Shown here: piece after piece, positions 40,475 to 49,575 of the stretch
Position numbering within the stretch: the first letter of the stretch is position 1
How the letters are laid out: each line of letters starts with the position of its first letter
Source: Desulfobacterales bacterium
Lineage (GTDB): Bacteria > Desulfobacterota > Desulfobacteria > Desulfobacterales > Desulfosalsimonadaceae
Length of the DNA stretch: 51,723 nucleotides
Assembly: GCA_007134875.1 (NCBI GenBank)
Contig: SLJY01000112.1
Location: 1 to 51,723, forward strand
Reading direction: 5' to 3'
Position numbers and translations under genes: made by a program
Notes under the pieces: model-generated
The model's input: the letters and a program-made list of their open reading frames with translations, nothing else
Told to the model about the DNA's origin: nothing
Databases searched by the model: none

Positions 40475-42568
40475 GAGCGCCTCATTTGCCGCTATTTTCC
40501 GAACCGATACGAAATGCTCCTGAAAGGCCATGGCACCGCCTACCGGATCCCAAAGGTCCAGTCCGCCTTTCATGAACATGTTGTCCGCCAACCCCATTCC
40601 CCGGGCCCGGCTTTCAACGGGAAGCCTGTGTCCGAATCCATGCACCACGAAAACGGCCTCCGGGTGAATACCCTCGGTAACCTGGGCCATGATGGTCTCC
40701 GTATACCCGTTTTGCGATACAGCCACGCGTTCGCCGTCGGAGATCCCCATTTTTTCTGCCACCCCGGAGTTGATCCAGAGCGTGTTTTCCGGCATCTGCT
40801 CGAACAGGAGTTCGTTGTTGACCGTATGACCCTGCGTGTGAACGGCGCAGCGGCCGAAAGTCAATCGAAACATGCCCTCAGGTGGCACGGGGATCGGCTT
40901 ATACGGAAGAAGGGAGGGGATGTTGCTTTTATCCAGCAACCCGGAAATGATTTCTATTTTCCCGCTGGGCGTCTTGAAAGAGAGGTTGTTTCGATCCCGG
41001 TATATCGGCGTATCCGCCAGGTGCACCATGCCTGATTGTGCAAAATCGCCAAGGGTTATCCCCGTGCCTTCCAGCTGGTAATTCCGTATGGACTCAATGT
41101 TGTCGTAATCCAGTTCTTTCAGGCCCAACCGTCGCGCCAGGCCGGCGACGATTTCCCAATCTGCACGTGTGTCGTAGCGGGGTTCCAGCGCCCGGTTGCG
41201 GACGAAGAAATAGGGCTGGAGCGCATTTTTAGAGGCAACAACACTCTCGCGCTCCAGGTAGGTGGAAAGCGGCAGGACAACGTCCGCGTGCCAGGCCGTG
41301 TCAGACCAGGAAAACGTTACCGCCACCAGCAGATCCAGCCGGTTATAAATCTCCCGGAGCCGATCCGGCTCCGGGAACCCCATCAAGGGGTCATGGCGGT
41401 AGGCGATATAGGCCTTCACCGGGTAGGGGTCATCGGTTTCCATTGCCTTGTAGAGCAGGTGGGTAAGGCCCGGTCCCTTATCAAAGTGTTCATACCGCCA
41501 GCCCACGCCGTCGGCCCGTTTTTCTTCGGGGGCTGGATAAAGATCCATAAACTTTCGAAGTCCTTTTCGTCCTACCTCGCCCGGTGTATTGATCAGCGGG
41601 AGCCCTCCCTTTGTGCCGATCGCACCCAGAAGTGCGTTGATTATGTATATGGAGCGGGAAACATAAAAAGAGTGACGGTAACGGGCCGTCATCCAGCCGG
41701 GATGCCAGATCACCGAGGGCGCTGATTTAGCCAGTTGCCTGGCAAAGTCGCGAATCCGGACGGCTTCAATCCCTGTCTCGGCGGCCGCCCACTCGGGGGT
41801 GTAGTCCGCTGCAAAACCCTCCAGTTTATCCATATCCTTGATATAGCGATTGACATAGTCCTCATCATAGAGACGTTCGCCGATAAGCACATGGATGACC
41901 GCAAGGTTAAAGGCATAATCGGTCCCGGGTTTGAGCATGAAAAAATCGTCGGCCTTGGTTGACGACACATTGGAGCGGATATCGATCACGCTGAGCCGGC
42001 ATCCCCGGTCAAGGGCTCCCATGAGGTTGTTCACCTCCTGGACGTCGATCGACTCGAAGATGTTTCTCATCTGCAGCACCACGTGGCGGGCGTTGGCAAA
42101 ATCATAGGCCACATCCTTACGGCCAAGTCCTGTAACCGATATATGGGCATGGTGCACATTTCTGGCGCAGGACGCATCGTGGTTGCAGTAGTTGGGTGAT
42201 CCAATCCCGCGCAGAAGGGCCCGGTGCATGTCCCGGAAAGGGCCGCCCCTGTCCGACAGGGCAACGCTTTTCGGGCCATATTGATCCATAACGGCTTTTA
42301 GCTTTTTCTCCACATAATCCAGCGCTTCGTCCCAGCTGACGCTCCGCCATCGTCCTTCCCCCCGGGCGCCCTCCCGGATCAGCGGCGTTCGGGGTCGCTC
42401 CTTGTCATTTAGCAGGGCTGTCCCGGCCGCCCCGCGGGCGCAGAGACTGCCAGCCATGGCCGGAACGTGGGGATTGCCTCGCAACTCCGCGATACGCCCG
42501 TTTTTTGTCTGTGCCAAGATTGGGCACCGAACCGTACACATGCCACAAATCGAGTAAACCGATTCCAT
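40472..42568 (-). CDS. Solitary DMSO-reductase-family molybdoenzyme
   Basis: A 698-residue bis-MGD oxidoreductase. The N-terminal [4Fe-4S] ligands are Cys8, Cys11, Cys15 and Cys43. Cys134 in HDASCARN is the probable Mo/W ligand. The central region (IAYRHDPLMGFPEPDRLREI) and C-terminal MGD-binding region (RCAVHTQGHTVNNELL, GVAEKMGISDGERVAV) are normal. It has no Tat signal and no ferredoxin or membrane partner nearby, so it is probably cytoplasmic with a diffusible electron partner. Thiosulfate/polysulfide reductase-like A subunits are similar in sequence style, but those are exported. The stop codon is supplied by repeat copy E. Confidence 0.88.
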   Translation of the reverse strand: MESVYSICGMCTVRCPILAQTKNGRIAELRGNPHVPAMAGSLCARGAAGTALLNDKERPRTPLIREGARGEGRWRSVSWDEALDYVEKKLKAVMDQYGPKSVALSDRGGPFRDMHRALLRGIGSPNYCNHDASCARNVHHAHISVTGLGRKDVAYDFANARHVVLQMRNIFESIDVQEVNNLMGALDRGCRLSVIDIRSNVSSTKADDFFMLKPGTDYAFNLAVIHVLIGERLYDEDYVNRYIKDMDKLEGFAADYTPEWAAAETGIEAVRIRDFARQLAKSAPSVIWHPGWMTARYRHSFYVSRSIYIINALLGAIGTKGGLPLINTPGEVGRKGLRKFMDLYPAPEEKRADGVGWRYEHFDKGPGLTHLLYKAMETDDPYPVKAYIAYRHDPLMGFPEPDRLREIYNRLDLLVAVTFSWSDTAWHADVVLPLSTYLERESVVASKNALQPYFFVRNRALEPRYDTRADWEIVAGLARRLGLKELDYDNIESIRNYQLEGTGITLGDFAQSGMVHLADTPIYRDRNNLSFKTPSGKIEIISGLLDKSNIPSLLPYKPIPVPPEGMFRLTFGRCAVHTQGHTVNNELLFEQMPENTLWINSGVAEKMGISDGERVAVSQNGYTETIMAQVTEGIHPEAVFVVHGFGHRLPVESRARGMGLADNMFMKGGLDLWDPVGGAMAFQEHFVSVRKIAANEAL

Positions 42569-42837
42569 CCTGTCTCCTCCTTGTATTTTATAAAAAAGCC
42601 CTGTAAGTCGAAACGTCGCCGCACCCCAAAGGGTGGCGTGTTTGGGTTCGTACCGGACGTAAAACGTCTAGCCGATCGAACATATTAGTACTTCTCTTTC
42701 ATAATTTCAATGCCGTAAAGAAGATGGAGGGCTTTCACCGCTCCCATCGTCTCTTCGGATAATGCTATGGCCCAAGATGGGCGTTTTTCAGATTTCAGAA
42801 GCGAGAATGCGTTTATGTCCTTAAACATAACGACCGA

Positions 42838-42886
42838 GGGGGTGCTTCTGCAGGAAACCCCCGTGAGCGAGTGTCTCATGCCACGG
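42838..42886 (+). other. Adjacent hairpins in a gene-poor gap
   Basis: The 573-base gap 42569-43141 between the molybdoenzyme and the chemoreceptor has no convincing gene. GGGGGT (42838-42843) pairs with ACCCCC (42857-42862), and CCGTG (42861-42865) with CACGG (42882-42886); the two stems share two bases, so they are mutually exclusive at full length. This resembles a switchable RNA but may be chance. Weak frames occur at 42685-42828 (minus) and 42767-43111 (plus) without ribosome-binding sites. Confidence 0.25.
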
Positions 42887-43141
42887 GAGAAAATTTTCAT
42901 CCGTATGCTTAATACCTGCCGCGCATCCGCCAAAAAAAAACAAAACATTAAACTTTTTTCCGGTTACCTCCGATTAAATCATAGGAATGAACATGGTACC
43001 TTCAGATCAGACAGACATTTCCTGGTGGTATATGCAAATGCCAAGAATCGGGCGCAAAGCAAGCTGTCAATTGAGATTCCGGAAAAAACCGGAGTATGGG
43101 GGCGCATCTAATTGAGGTTACGATTAAAAAAGGAGTAAAAA

Positions 43142-45154
43142 ATGTTCAAGCATTTGAAGCTGGGTACGAAATTGATGTCGGGATTTTCTGCCGTGGCTGT
43201 CATTGCACTGTTTCTGGGCGTTATCGGCTATTACGGGGCCGTGCAGAATGAAGGCGCCATGGAGGAGGTGGGCATGGTAAGCCTCCCGTCGGTGCAGAGC
43301 GTTTTGCAGATCAAAGAGGCCATGCAGAGAATAATCATCAACCAGCGGACCCTGCTGAGCCCGGACATCTCATCGGAGATGCGTCAGCTTCAGTACGAGG
43401 GGATCGATGCCGCACGCGCGGCTTACGGACGGGCTTTCGGCATCTTCGAGGCGCTCCCGCAAACCGAGTATGAAGCGCGCCAGTGGGAAGCGTTCACTGC
43501 GCTCATCCCGGGGTGGGCGGCGATCAACGACGAAATCTTTCAAATGCACCAGGAGTTGGACCGGATCAACATTTCGAACCCGAATGAGCTTGTGGCTCAA
43601 CTGGAGAGCTTTCGCGGGGATCACTACAGAGTTGAGGCATGGGTGGCCGATTTGATCCTGACGGGAGCAAGTCTTGAAGGCGGTGATGATGCGGCGGCAT
43701 GCAATTTTGGCCGCTGGCTGGCGGGTTTTGAAATCGAGAACCCCGATTTCAACGAAATCCTGGAGCAAATCCGGGAGCCGCACGACCGGTTCCACCGTGC
43801 GGTCGGGAATCTCCAGGAATCTGTGGATGCGGGAGACGGCAATGCGGTTCGGCTTTATATCAATGAGTTGCAGCCGGCCTCCCGGGAGGTTTTCGGCTAT
43901 TTCGACGAGATGATTGAAATCGCCGGACGCGCGGAGGAACTGAGGAGGCGCTCTGCTGTGATGACCACAGAGGATTCCCAGCAATATATGGTCGAAGCCT
44001 TCGGCTTACTTGACAACATTATCGCGACTAAAGAGCAAAATGCAGATGAAGCGGTTTCCGGGGCCATAACCCAGTCCGCAACCCTGAAAACCCTCTCCCT
44101 GGTAACCATGACCGCCGGTGTCCTGATTGCAATGCTTTTGGGTTTTTTCATTACCCGTTCCATATCCAACCCCATCCGGCGTATCGTGGACGGCATGAGC
44201 AGCGGCGCGGAGCAGGTTTCCTCGGCATCCAGCCAGGTAGCGTCCTCGTCCCAGTCCCAGGCCGAAGGCGCGAGCCAGCAGGCATCCGCCCTCGAGGAAA
44301 CATCCTCTTCCCTGGAAGAGATGGCCGCCCAGACCCGTCAGAACGCAGAAAACTCGGATCAGGCGGAACGGGCCATGAAAGATGCCGCCAAGGTGGTCGA
44401 AAGCGGGGTCGCATCCATGGAGCGCATGAGCGCGGCGATCAGCGAGATCAAGGCGTCATCCGCGGAAACCTCCAAGATCATCAAAACCATTGACGAAATC
44501 GCCTTCCAGACCAATCTGCTGGCATTAAACGCCGCTGTTGAAGCTGCCCGCGCCGGGGAAGCCGGCAAGGGATTTGCGGTCGTGGCCGAAGAAGTCCGAA
44601 ACCTTGCCCGGCGAAGCGCCGAAGCGGCGCAGAATACAGCCGAGCTCATTGAAAAGTCGCAGGGAAATGCCGACAACGGCGTTAGCGTCACGGAAGAAGT
44701 GTCCAGGCAGCTTCTGAGCATCCAGGAGAGCGCGGTAAAGGTCAACGCCCTGATTTCCGAAATTTCAGCAGCCTCCAAGGAACAGGCCCAGGGTATCGAA
44801 CAGGTAAACACCGGCGTTTCGGAAATGGACAAGGTGGTTCAGCAAAACGCTGCCGATTCCGAAGAGTCCGCAAGCGCGGCAGAGGAGTTGTCCTCACAGG
44901 CGGCGGAAATGGAGCGCATGGTCGCAGAACTCGAAGCCATGGTCGGGTCCTCCGGAAAAACCCAGAATACTAACCAGCCCCGACATTCCGCCAGAAACCA
45001 CAATCATGGAGACAACACCGCCGGATCCGGCCAGCAGCCCAAGGCCCTGAAGAAGCCAGCTTCCGGAAAAAACGCAGGCAGTGCGGGCAACAAGGGCAAA
45101 AGCCGCAACGAAAGGGTTATCCCCCTGGATGACGACGATTTCAAGGATTTTTAA
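43142..45154 (+). CDS. Methyl-accepting chemotaxis protein with periplasmic CZB-type domain
   Basis: A 670-residue chemoreceptor. Membrane helix 1 is at about residues 13-33 and helix 2 at about 315-338. The periplasmic part begins with a four-helix-bundle-like segment, then a chemoreceptor zinc-binding-type domain: His161, CNFGRWL with Cys187, and [10 protein letters not shown] with His214 and His218. CZB domains usually lie in the cytoplasm; here the domain is outside the membrane. The signalling tip [19 protein letters not shown] and following [18 protein letters not shown] are canonical. A low-complexity basic tail ends [17 protein letters not shown] precedes the ATG. CheW follows, so the pair probably feeds one signalling array. 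Confidence 0.93.
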   Translation: MFKHLKLGTKLMSGFSAVAVIALFLGVIGYYGAVQNEGAMEEVGMVSLPSVQSVLQIKEAMQRIIINQRTLLSPDISSEMRQLQYEGIDAARAAYGRAFGIFEALPQTEYEARQWEAFTALIPGWAAINDEIFQMHQELDRINISNPNELVAQLESFRGDHYRVEAWVADLILTGASLEGGDDAAACNFGRWLAGFEIENPDFNEILEQIREPHDRFHRAVGNLQESVDAGDGNAVRLYINELQPASREVFGYFDEMIEIAGRAEELRRRSAVMTTEDSQQYMVEAFGLLDNIIATKEQNADEAVSGAITQSATLKTLSLVTMTAGVLIAMLLGFFITRSISNPIRRIVDGMSSGAEQVSSASSQVASSSQSQAEGASQQASALEETSSSLEEMAAQTRQNAENSDQAERAMKDAAKVVESGVASMERMSAAISEIKASSAETSKIIKTIDEIAFQTNLLALNAAVEAARAGEAGKGFAVVAEEVRNLARRSAEAAQNTAELIEKSQGNADNGVSVTEEVSRQLLSIQESAVKVNALISEISAASKEQAQGIEQVNTGVSEMDKVVQQNAADSEESASAAEELSSQAAEMERMVAELEAMVGSSGKTQNTNQPRHSARNHNHGDNTAGSGQQPKALKKPASGKNAGSAGNKGKSRNERVIPLDDDDFKDF

Positions 45155-45258
45155 GGCCTTGAGATGATCATGCGCCAGATGAAACACGTATCCCCGGACG
45201 ATCCGGGATGCCTCTGATCGCCCGGTGAAAGCCTGCAACAAAAGAAAACGAGGTTTTT

Positions 45259-45792
45259 ATGAATACAGCAGACGATCCTGTAAAAAATTCAACGGAAAGC
45301 ATGCCGGATAACGATGAGGGCCATGCCGGACTGGCCGGCAAATACCTGACTTTTAATCTTGGGGAAGAAGGATACGGCCTGGAAATTTTAAAAGTCCAGG
45401 AAATCATCGGCATGCAGACGATTACGAAAATACCGAGAACGCCGGAGTGTGTAAAAGGGGTCATCAACCTCCGGGGAAAAGTCATCCCTGTAATCGACCT
45501 GCGGCTGAAGTTTTCCATGGAAGAGCAGGAAATCACCCGGGAAAGCTGCATCATCGTCGTTCAGGTCCAGCGGGAGCACGCCGCGCTGATTATCGGCATC
45601 CTGGTCGATGAGGTTTCCGAGGTTCTGGACATCGCAGGGGGCCAGATCGAAGCCGCCCCTTCGCTGGGCACCCAGGTTGATACAAGGTTTATCCTTGGAA
45701 TGGCCAAAACCGAAAGCGCCGTAAAAATTCTGCTGGATATAGACCGGGTATTATCGGCGGAAGAAATGGCACAGTTGAAGAAAACCGGCTGA
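45259..45792 (+). CDS. cheW: Chemotaxis coupling protein CheW
   Basis: A 177-residue CheW with two SH3-like barrels. The characteristic segments are TFNLGEEGYGLEILKVQEIIG, TKIPRTPECVKGVINLRGKVIPVIDLRLKF (the receptor/kinase contact region) and LIIGILVDEVSEVLDI. The first 30 residues are an acidic extension. It links the upstream receptor to a CheA kinase, which is not in the window. It lies 104 bases after the receptor. Confidence 0.95.
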   Translation: MNTADDPVKNSTESMPDNDEGHAGLAGKYLTFNLGEEGYGLEILKVQEIIGMQTITKIPRTPECVKGVINLRGKVIPVIDLRLKFSMEEQEITRESCIIVVQVQREHAALIIGILVDEVSEVLDIAGGQIEAAPSLGTQVDTRFILGMAKTESAVKILLDIDRVLSAEEMAQLKKTG

Positions 45793-45870
45793 AAGAGCCT
45801 GAACAAGCACGGTTATATGGACGGTCCCGGACGCTGCTTCACCGAAAGCGGTCGTTCCGGGCTGTCCTCT

Positions 45871-47070
45871 TTAACCTGCGGTCTTTAAATAATCGGAGCG
45901 CAGCAGCCGGATCAAAACCAGTGCGGCCAAAATCCCGCTGACAATCCCCATCATAAAGGCCGAGGTGTAAACGCCGGTTTGGTCGATGGTCCATCCGCAG
46001 ATAACCGGGGATATAATAGATCCCAGCCCCAGATAAACGGTCCACAGGCCCACCACGCTGCCGGTCTGGTCTTTCCGGAAAAAATCGGACGCAGCGGCTG
46101 CGTACACCGGCCAGATGGCGCCGTATCCCAGGCCGTAAAACGCCGCTACGGCACATAACCCCCATTCGCTGCGGAAAAAAATCATCCCCAGACACGCCGT
46201 TCCCATGATCAGGCTGCAGAGAATCAAAACCCGTATCCGGCCCAGCGAGTCGGAAAGGGTTCCCAGAATCAATTGCCCGGCGATCCCGAAAAAGGCGATG
46301 ATCCCCACAAAACGGGTGGCCACGGCGTAGTCGAGTCCAAGGTCCTCTGTCGCATAAACCGAAAGAAACGTAAACGGGATCAACACGTTGAATCCGGCCA
46401 GCAGGTATGCAGTGCCGATGAACCAGAAAGGCCTCTGCTTGATAAGCGCTTTGTAAATGGGCCAGATTTGTCCGAACCTGGACATGGCGGTTGCTTGCGC
46501 AGCATCCGGTGCCGCCGGATTCCGGATCAGGATGGCATTCAGCAGGGCCACCCCGAGCCCGAAAAAACCAAGAGCCGCCCAGCCCATCCGCCAATCTGCA
46601 GCCGCAACGATCATGGGCAGAACGATACCCCATACGGGAAGGCCCAGGCCGATACCCATGGTGACAAAGGACAGGGCCATGCCCCGCTTGTTGTCCGGCA
46701 CCCACTTTTGAACCAGGGAAGCAACCGGCGCCCAGCAGGCCGCATGCCCGAAGCCGGCGAGGGAGAAAAAAAGACAAGCCTGGGCAAAACCCGAGGCAAC
46801 GGCCATCAAAAGGGCCCCAAGGCCCAGCAGGGCCGTGAACACGCTTAGCAGAAGCCGGTAGTTGAACAGGTCGGAAAGCGTTCCCAGGAGCGGCGTGAAA
46901 ATCGTGTATATGACAAAGTAAACCGCATATATGGTTCCGGCCTGGGTTTTTGAAATGTTCAGATCCGTTAGCATCTCCGGCAGAAGCATTCCATAGCTGT
47001 AGCGGATGGAATAGGCAATTGAAACGGTAAAAAAGCAGGTGATGATAATAGCGTAGGCGCGCCTGTGCAT
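45871..47070 (-). CDS. MFS transporter, oxalate:formate antiporter-like (paralogue)
   Basis: A 399-residue major facilitator with twelve predicted helices, paralogous to 33490-34713: TVSIAYSIRYSYGMLLPEM, GTLSDLFNYRLL, and GHAACWAPVASLVQKWVPD align with that protein. The start at 47070 has GGAG eight bases upstream; the frame extends to 47217 without a better site. It lies 133 bases downstream of another MFS gene on the same strand. The probable substrate is a monocarboxylate or related organic acid, from family resemblance only. Confidence 0.88.
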   Translation of the reverse strand: MHRRAYAIIITCFFTVSIAYSIRYSYGMLLPEMLTDLNISKTQAGTIYAVYFVIYTIFTPLLGTLSDLFNYRLLLSVFTALLGLGALLMAVASGFAQACLFFSLAGFGHAACWAPVASLVQKWVPDNKRGMALSFVTMGIGLGLPVWGIVLPMIVAAADWRMGWAALGFFGLGVALLNAILIRNPAAPDAAQATAMSRFGQIWPIYKALIKQRPFWFIGTAYLLAGFNVLIPFTFLSVYATEDLGLDYAVATRFVGIIAFFGIAGQLILGTLSDSLGRIRVLILCSLIMGTACLGMIFFRSEWGLCAVAAFYGLGYGAIWPVYAAAASDFFRKDQTGSVVGLWTVYLGLGSIISPVICGWTIDQTGVYTSAFMMGIVSGILAALVLIRLLRSDYLKTAG

Positions 47071-47203
47071 GATGATCTCCGCTCTTTTGAAATGTTTTAT
47101 CCCCAGTGCCTTGGCATTGGCAGTCGAAAAGTGCAGTGTCCTTTGCCCTTCTTCTTCTTTCAAAGAGCGGAATCCAGGTTCAATGACGCCTTTCGCCCAA
47201 CTG

Positions 47204-48490
47204 TTATAAACCGGCATTTCCTTTTTTCAGCGTTTCGCGGGAGCAAAGCGCTGCGGCCAGGGCAATCCAGGCGCAGATAAACAGCGCGATAAAGGCCGAC
47301 CGATAGGCTTCCGGCGTGTAAACACTCCCGCCCGCCACGCTTTTGTCGAGGATATACCCCAAAAAAGGCTGAAAAACGGCTCCGCCGATAAACGGAAACA
47401 GATTGACAAGGCCCGAGGCGGTTCCGGCGATTGCAACGGGGAACAATTCCTTGTTCATGGTAAATCCGATAACCCCGGTGGCGTTGCCGCAGACGGTCAG
47501 CATGAAAAAAAACAGGTAAAGTCCCCATACGGGAATGCCTGTGGTGGAAACCACCAGCAACCCCGTCATGATAACCATACCGGAAGATGTCAGAACCAGT
47601 ACCGGCTTTCTCCCCCTGAACACCCTGTCCGAAAGCCAGCTCAGCAGGGGGGCGCCCACCACGAGGCCCGCAGCCATCATGGAAAGAATCCGGCCGGCTT
47701 CATCCCTGCTCATGTCATACACGTGGATAAGGTAGGGACCGCCCCAAAATGCTCCGAGAGAGAAGAACACGGCGAAATCGAAAAAGAACCAGATCGCCAC
47801 GGGCCAGAAATACACGCTGGTCAACACCTGTTTTACCGCCTGGAGGGTGCCCGTCGGCGAGGGCTGCTCTTTTTCCGGCGGCATCACGGCGGGCCAGCCC
47901 TTGTCCGAGGGGCGGTTGCGGACGAAAATCCATACCATAAGGGCCATGAACAGGGTTGCGATGCCGATCAGGATAAAGGCGTAACGCCATCCGATCCACG
48001 TGCTGAGCAGCGCCAGGGGAGTGGCGGCAATGAACGAACCCACACCGCCCATTGCCAGCAAAATACCTATCATATAAGCAAATTCGCGGTATTCGAACCA
48101 TTCCGACAGGATTTTCAACGTGGGAACAAACAGCATGGCAACACCGATGCCGACAATAATGCGCCCGGCTATTGCCCATGCAACCGTGGGGGCCAGGCCG
48201 AGGATGATGGAGCCGATAAATGCAACGATGAAAAAAACCGTGATGGTTTTGCGCGCCCCCCATGAATCGGAAAGCATGCCCGCCGGGAGCTGCATGAGCG
48301 CATAGGAATAAAAATAAGCGGCCCCCAAAAATCCGATAAGGGGCCCCCCGGCATTGAAGTCGTTCATCAAGTCGACCGCCAGCACTGAGGTGCAAAGGCG
48401 ATGGAAGTAAACAAGAATATAGCCGCTCGAAAGCAGGGTAAAAATCAGCAGGCGATACCGTTTCATTGCCTGGTTCGCATCAGGTGTCAT
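47204..48490 (-). CDS. MFS transporter
   Basis: A 428-residue major facilitator with twelve predicted helices. FHRLCTSVLAVDLMNDF in helix 1, AGMLSDSWGARKT (motif A position) and GRIIVGIGVAMLFVPTLKIL in helix 4 are of the hexuronate/glycerol-3-phosphate-like anion carrier style. The start at 48490 with GGGA upstream is preferred over 48541. It begins the leftward pair of MFS genes, and repeat copy F lies 133 bases upstream of it. No substrate is evident. Confidence 0.88.
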   Translation of the reverse strand: MTPDANQAMKRYRLLIFTLLSSGYILVYFHRLCTSVLAVDLMNDFNAGGPLIGFLGAAYFYSYALMQLPAGMLSDSWGARKTITVFFIVAFIGSIILGLAPTVAWAIAGRIIVGIGVAMLFVPTLKILSEWFEYREFAYMIGILLAMGGVGSFIAATPLALLSTWIGWRYAFILIGIATLFMALMVWIFVRNRPSDKGWPAVMPPEKEQPSPTGTLQAVKQVLTSVYFWPVAIWFFFDFAVFFSLGAFWGGPYLIHVYDMSRDEAGRILSMMAAGLVVGAPLLSWLSDRVFRGRKPVLVLTSSGMVIMTGLLVVSTTGIPVWGLYLFFFMLTVCGNATGVIGFTMNKELFPVAIAGTASGLVNLFPFIGGAVFQPFLGYILDKSVAGGSVYTPEAYRSAFIALFICAWIALAAALCSRETLKKGNAGL

Positions 48491-48622
48491 GAACAATCCC
48501 GTATCTGTTATAAGGCCCGGCTCCGCCAGGATGATACGCAAGCCTATGAATGATCCCCTGGAAGTTCCTGTGAAACGAACGGATTCTTATCCGGAGGGTC
48601 CTGGAATTTTTCCGGTCAATCA

Positions 48623-48796
48623 AGACGGCTTCGTAAAAGTCCAATATCTGCGTTACGCGCGATTTCTCAGAATTTGCGGCTTACGCCTTGTAAACATACA
48701 CGTACGCCAAGTACGCTGTATTCTTCGAAATCGCGCAAGCCTTGATCTTGAGCTTTTTACAAGGCCGTCAGATCGCGGCTTTTTACGAGTGCATCA
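48623..48796 (+). repeat. Palindromic repeat, full copy F (174 bp)
   Basis: Nearly identical to copy A at 15561-15734: the first 90 bases differ at only a few positions, and the right end is GGCTTTTTACGAGTGCATCA. The close match to copy A, 33 kb away, points to recent spread or gene conversion. Confidence 0.87.
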
Positions 48797-48866
48797 ATCA
48801 GGGTAATTCGTAATTTTCATTATCAAAATACCCGAAATCGCCGGCTGGATAAAGCAGAAACCGTTC

Positions 48867-49113
48867 ATGTCCATTGTGGGGGCACACACCCTGAAGGATG
48901 TCGCGGGCGTCAAGGCGCATGAAAATTCGCACGATCATGATCACAGTCACGGTCACAGCCATGACCATGATCACGATCACATCACCATCACGGAGAACCC
49001 TGGACGAAAAGGCAGTCCCATGCAGGGGTCGAGGCGCAAATGGTGTTTAAGGGAACCGGAGAATACGCCGAAATCGTGCAGATCCGGCTGGAAGGGGCCA
49101 TGGAGGACCTTGG
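48867..49113 (+). pseudogene. Frameshifted His-rich protein gene
   Basis: The frame from the ATG at 48867 encodes a tract of alternating His with Asp, Ser and Gly. Within the His codons the frame breaks: continuing one frame over gives further His residues, then GEPWTKRQSHAGVEAQMVF, and ends at a TAG (49111-49113) after GAMEDLG. In the original frame the sequence after the tract is unlike a folded protein. The simplest reading is a single-base indel in a His-rich metal-binding protein. It lacks a clear ribosome-binding site and is probably a remnant. The intact family is not recognised; nickel/zinc handling proteins often have such tracts. Confidence 0.5.
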
Positions 49114-49175
49114 GTAGCCAGGCGGGCAGCCCATGCTGTTCGGCTGATTTGAAAGGGAGGCCGTCCAGGGGAAAT

Positions 49176-49221
49176 AACCCAAGGCAGCCGGGTTCCGTCG
49201 GGTATCCGGCTGCCTTGGGTT
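49176..49221. terminator. Long hairpin after the His-rich remnant
   Basis: AACCCAAGGCAGCCGG (49176-49191) pairs perfectly over 16 bases with CCGGCTGCCTTGGGTT (49206-49221), with a 14-base loop; CATTTCGG follows. It is a likely terminator for whatever was transcribed from the left. Confidence 0.65.
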
Positions 49222-49341
49222 CATTTCGGGTTGAGCGTTTTCATTAAAGACATCTCTGTGCCCGGGATTTCATTTCCTGAAATCAGATGTTTTGGGTTTC
49301 TATTCCTCACGTTTTAAACCCAAAATGCAAGATATAAAGCC

Positions 49342-49441
49342 TGATGAACCCGTAAAAAGTCGCGATCTGAGGCTTTGTTAAAAGATCAAGATCAACAAGG
49401 GTTGCGCAATTTAGGAGAATGCAGGGTGCCTAACGTACGTT
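49342..49441 (-). repeat. Palindromic repeat, truncated copy G (about 100 bp)
   Basis: It matches the right half of the element in inverted orientation (TGATGAACCCGTAAAAAGTCGCGATCTGAGGC and on through TTGCGCAATTT), then similarity stops near 49441. Together with copy F it brackets the frameshifted His-rich gene. Confidence 0.7.
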
Positions 49442-49575
49442 AAATTCCCAGAACAAACAAAAAGCGTTTGAGATTGTAAATATTATCCTCCAAGCATATA
49501 GTATTTTGATACCCGATTCACGGAAATTCAATGAAGGGTTCAGCGGGTCGGATAACCGCTGCCCCGTAAAACCGA

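Noticed and set aside
42685-42828. A 47-codon minus-strand frame upstream of the solitary molybdoenzyme
   Set aside because: No ribosome-binding site and no homology that I recognise. The peptide is not obviously random, so it could be revisited.
42767-43111. A 114-codon plus-strand frame before the chemoreceptor
   Set aside because: No ribosome-binding site, mixed composition and overlap with the hairpins. Not supported as a gene.
42995-43141. Possible c-di-GMP riboswitch before the chemoreceptor
   Set aside because: A short GGCGCAAAGC resemblance was noticed, but the conserved stems and tetraloop/receptor parts are missing.
45839-46777. A 312-codon minus-strand frame overlapping an MFS gene
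   Set aside because: The MFS protein in the other frame has a full set of helices and a good start; this frame has no continuous helices or motif.
48928-48991. Short alternating CAC/GAT repeats considered as a microsatellite or CRISPR-like repeat
   Set aside because: They are His/Asp/Ser codons in one frame, with no spacer-repeat structure. No CRISPR array was seen anywhere in the window.
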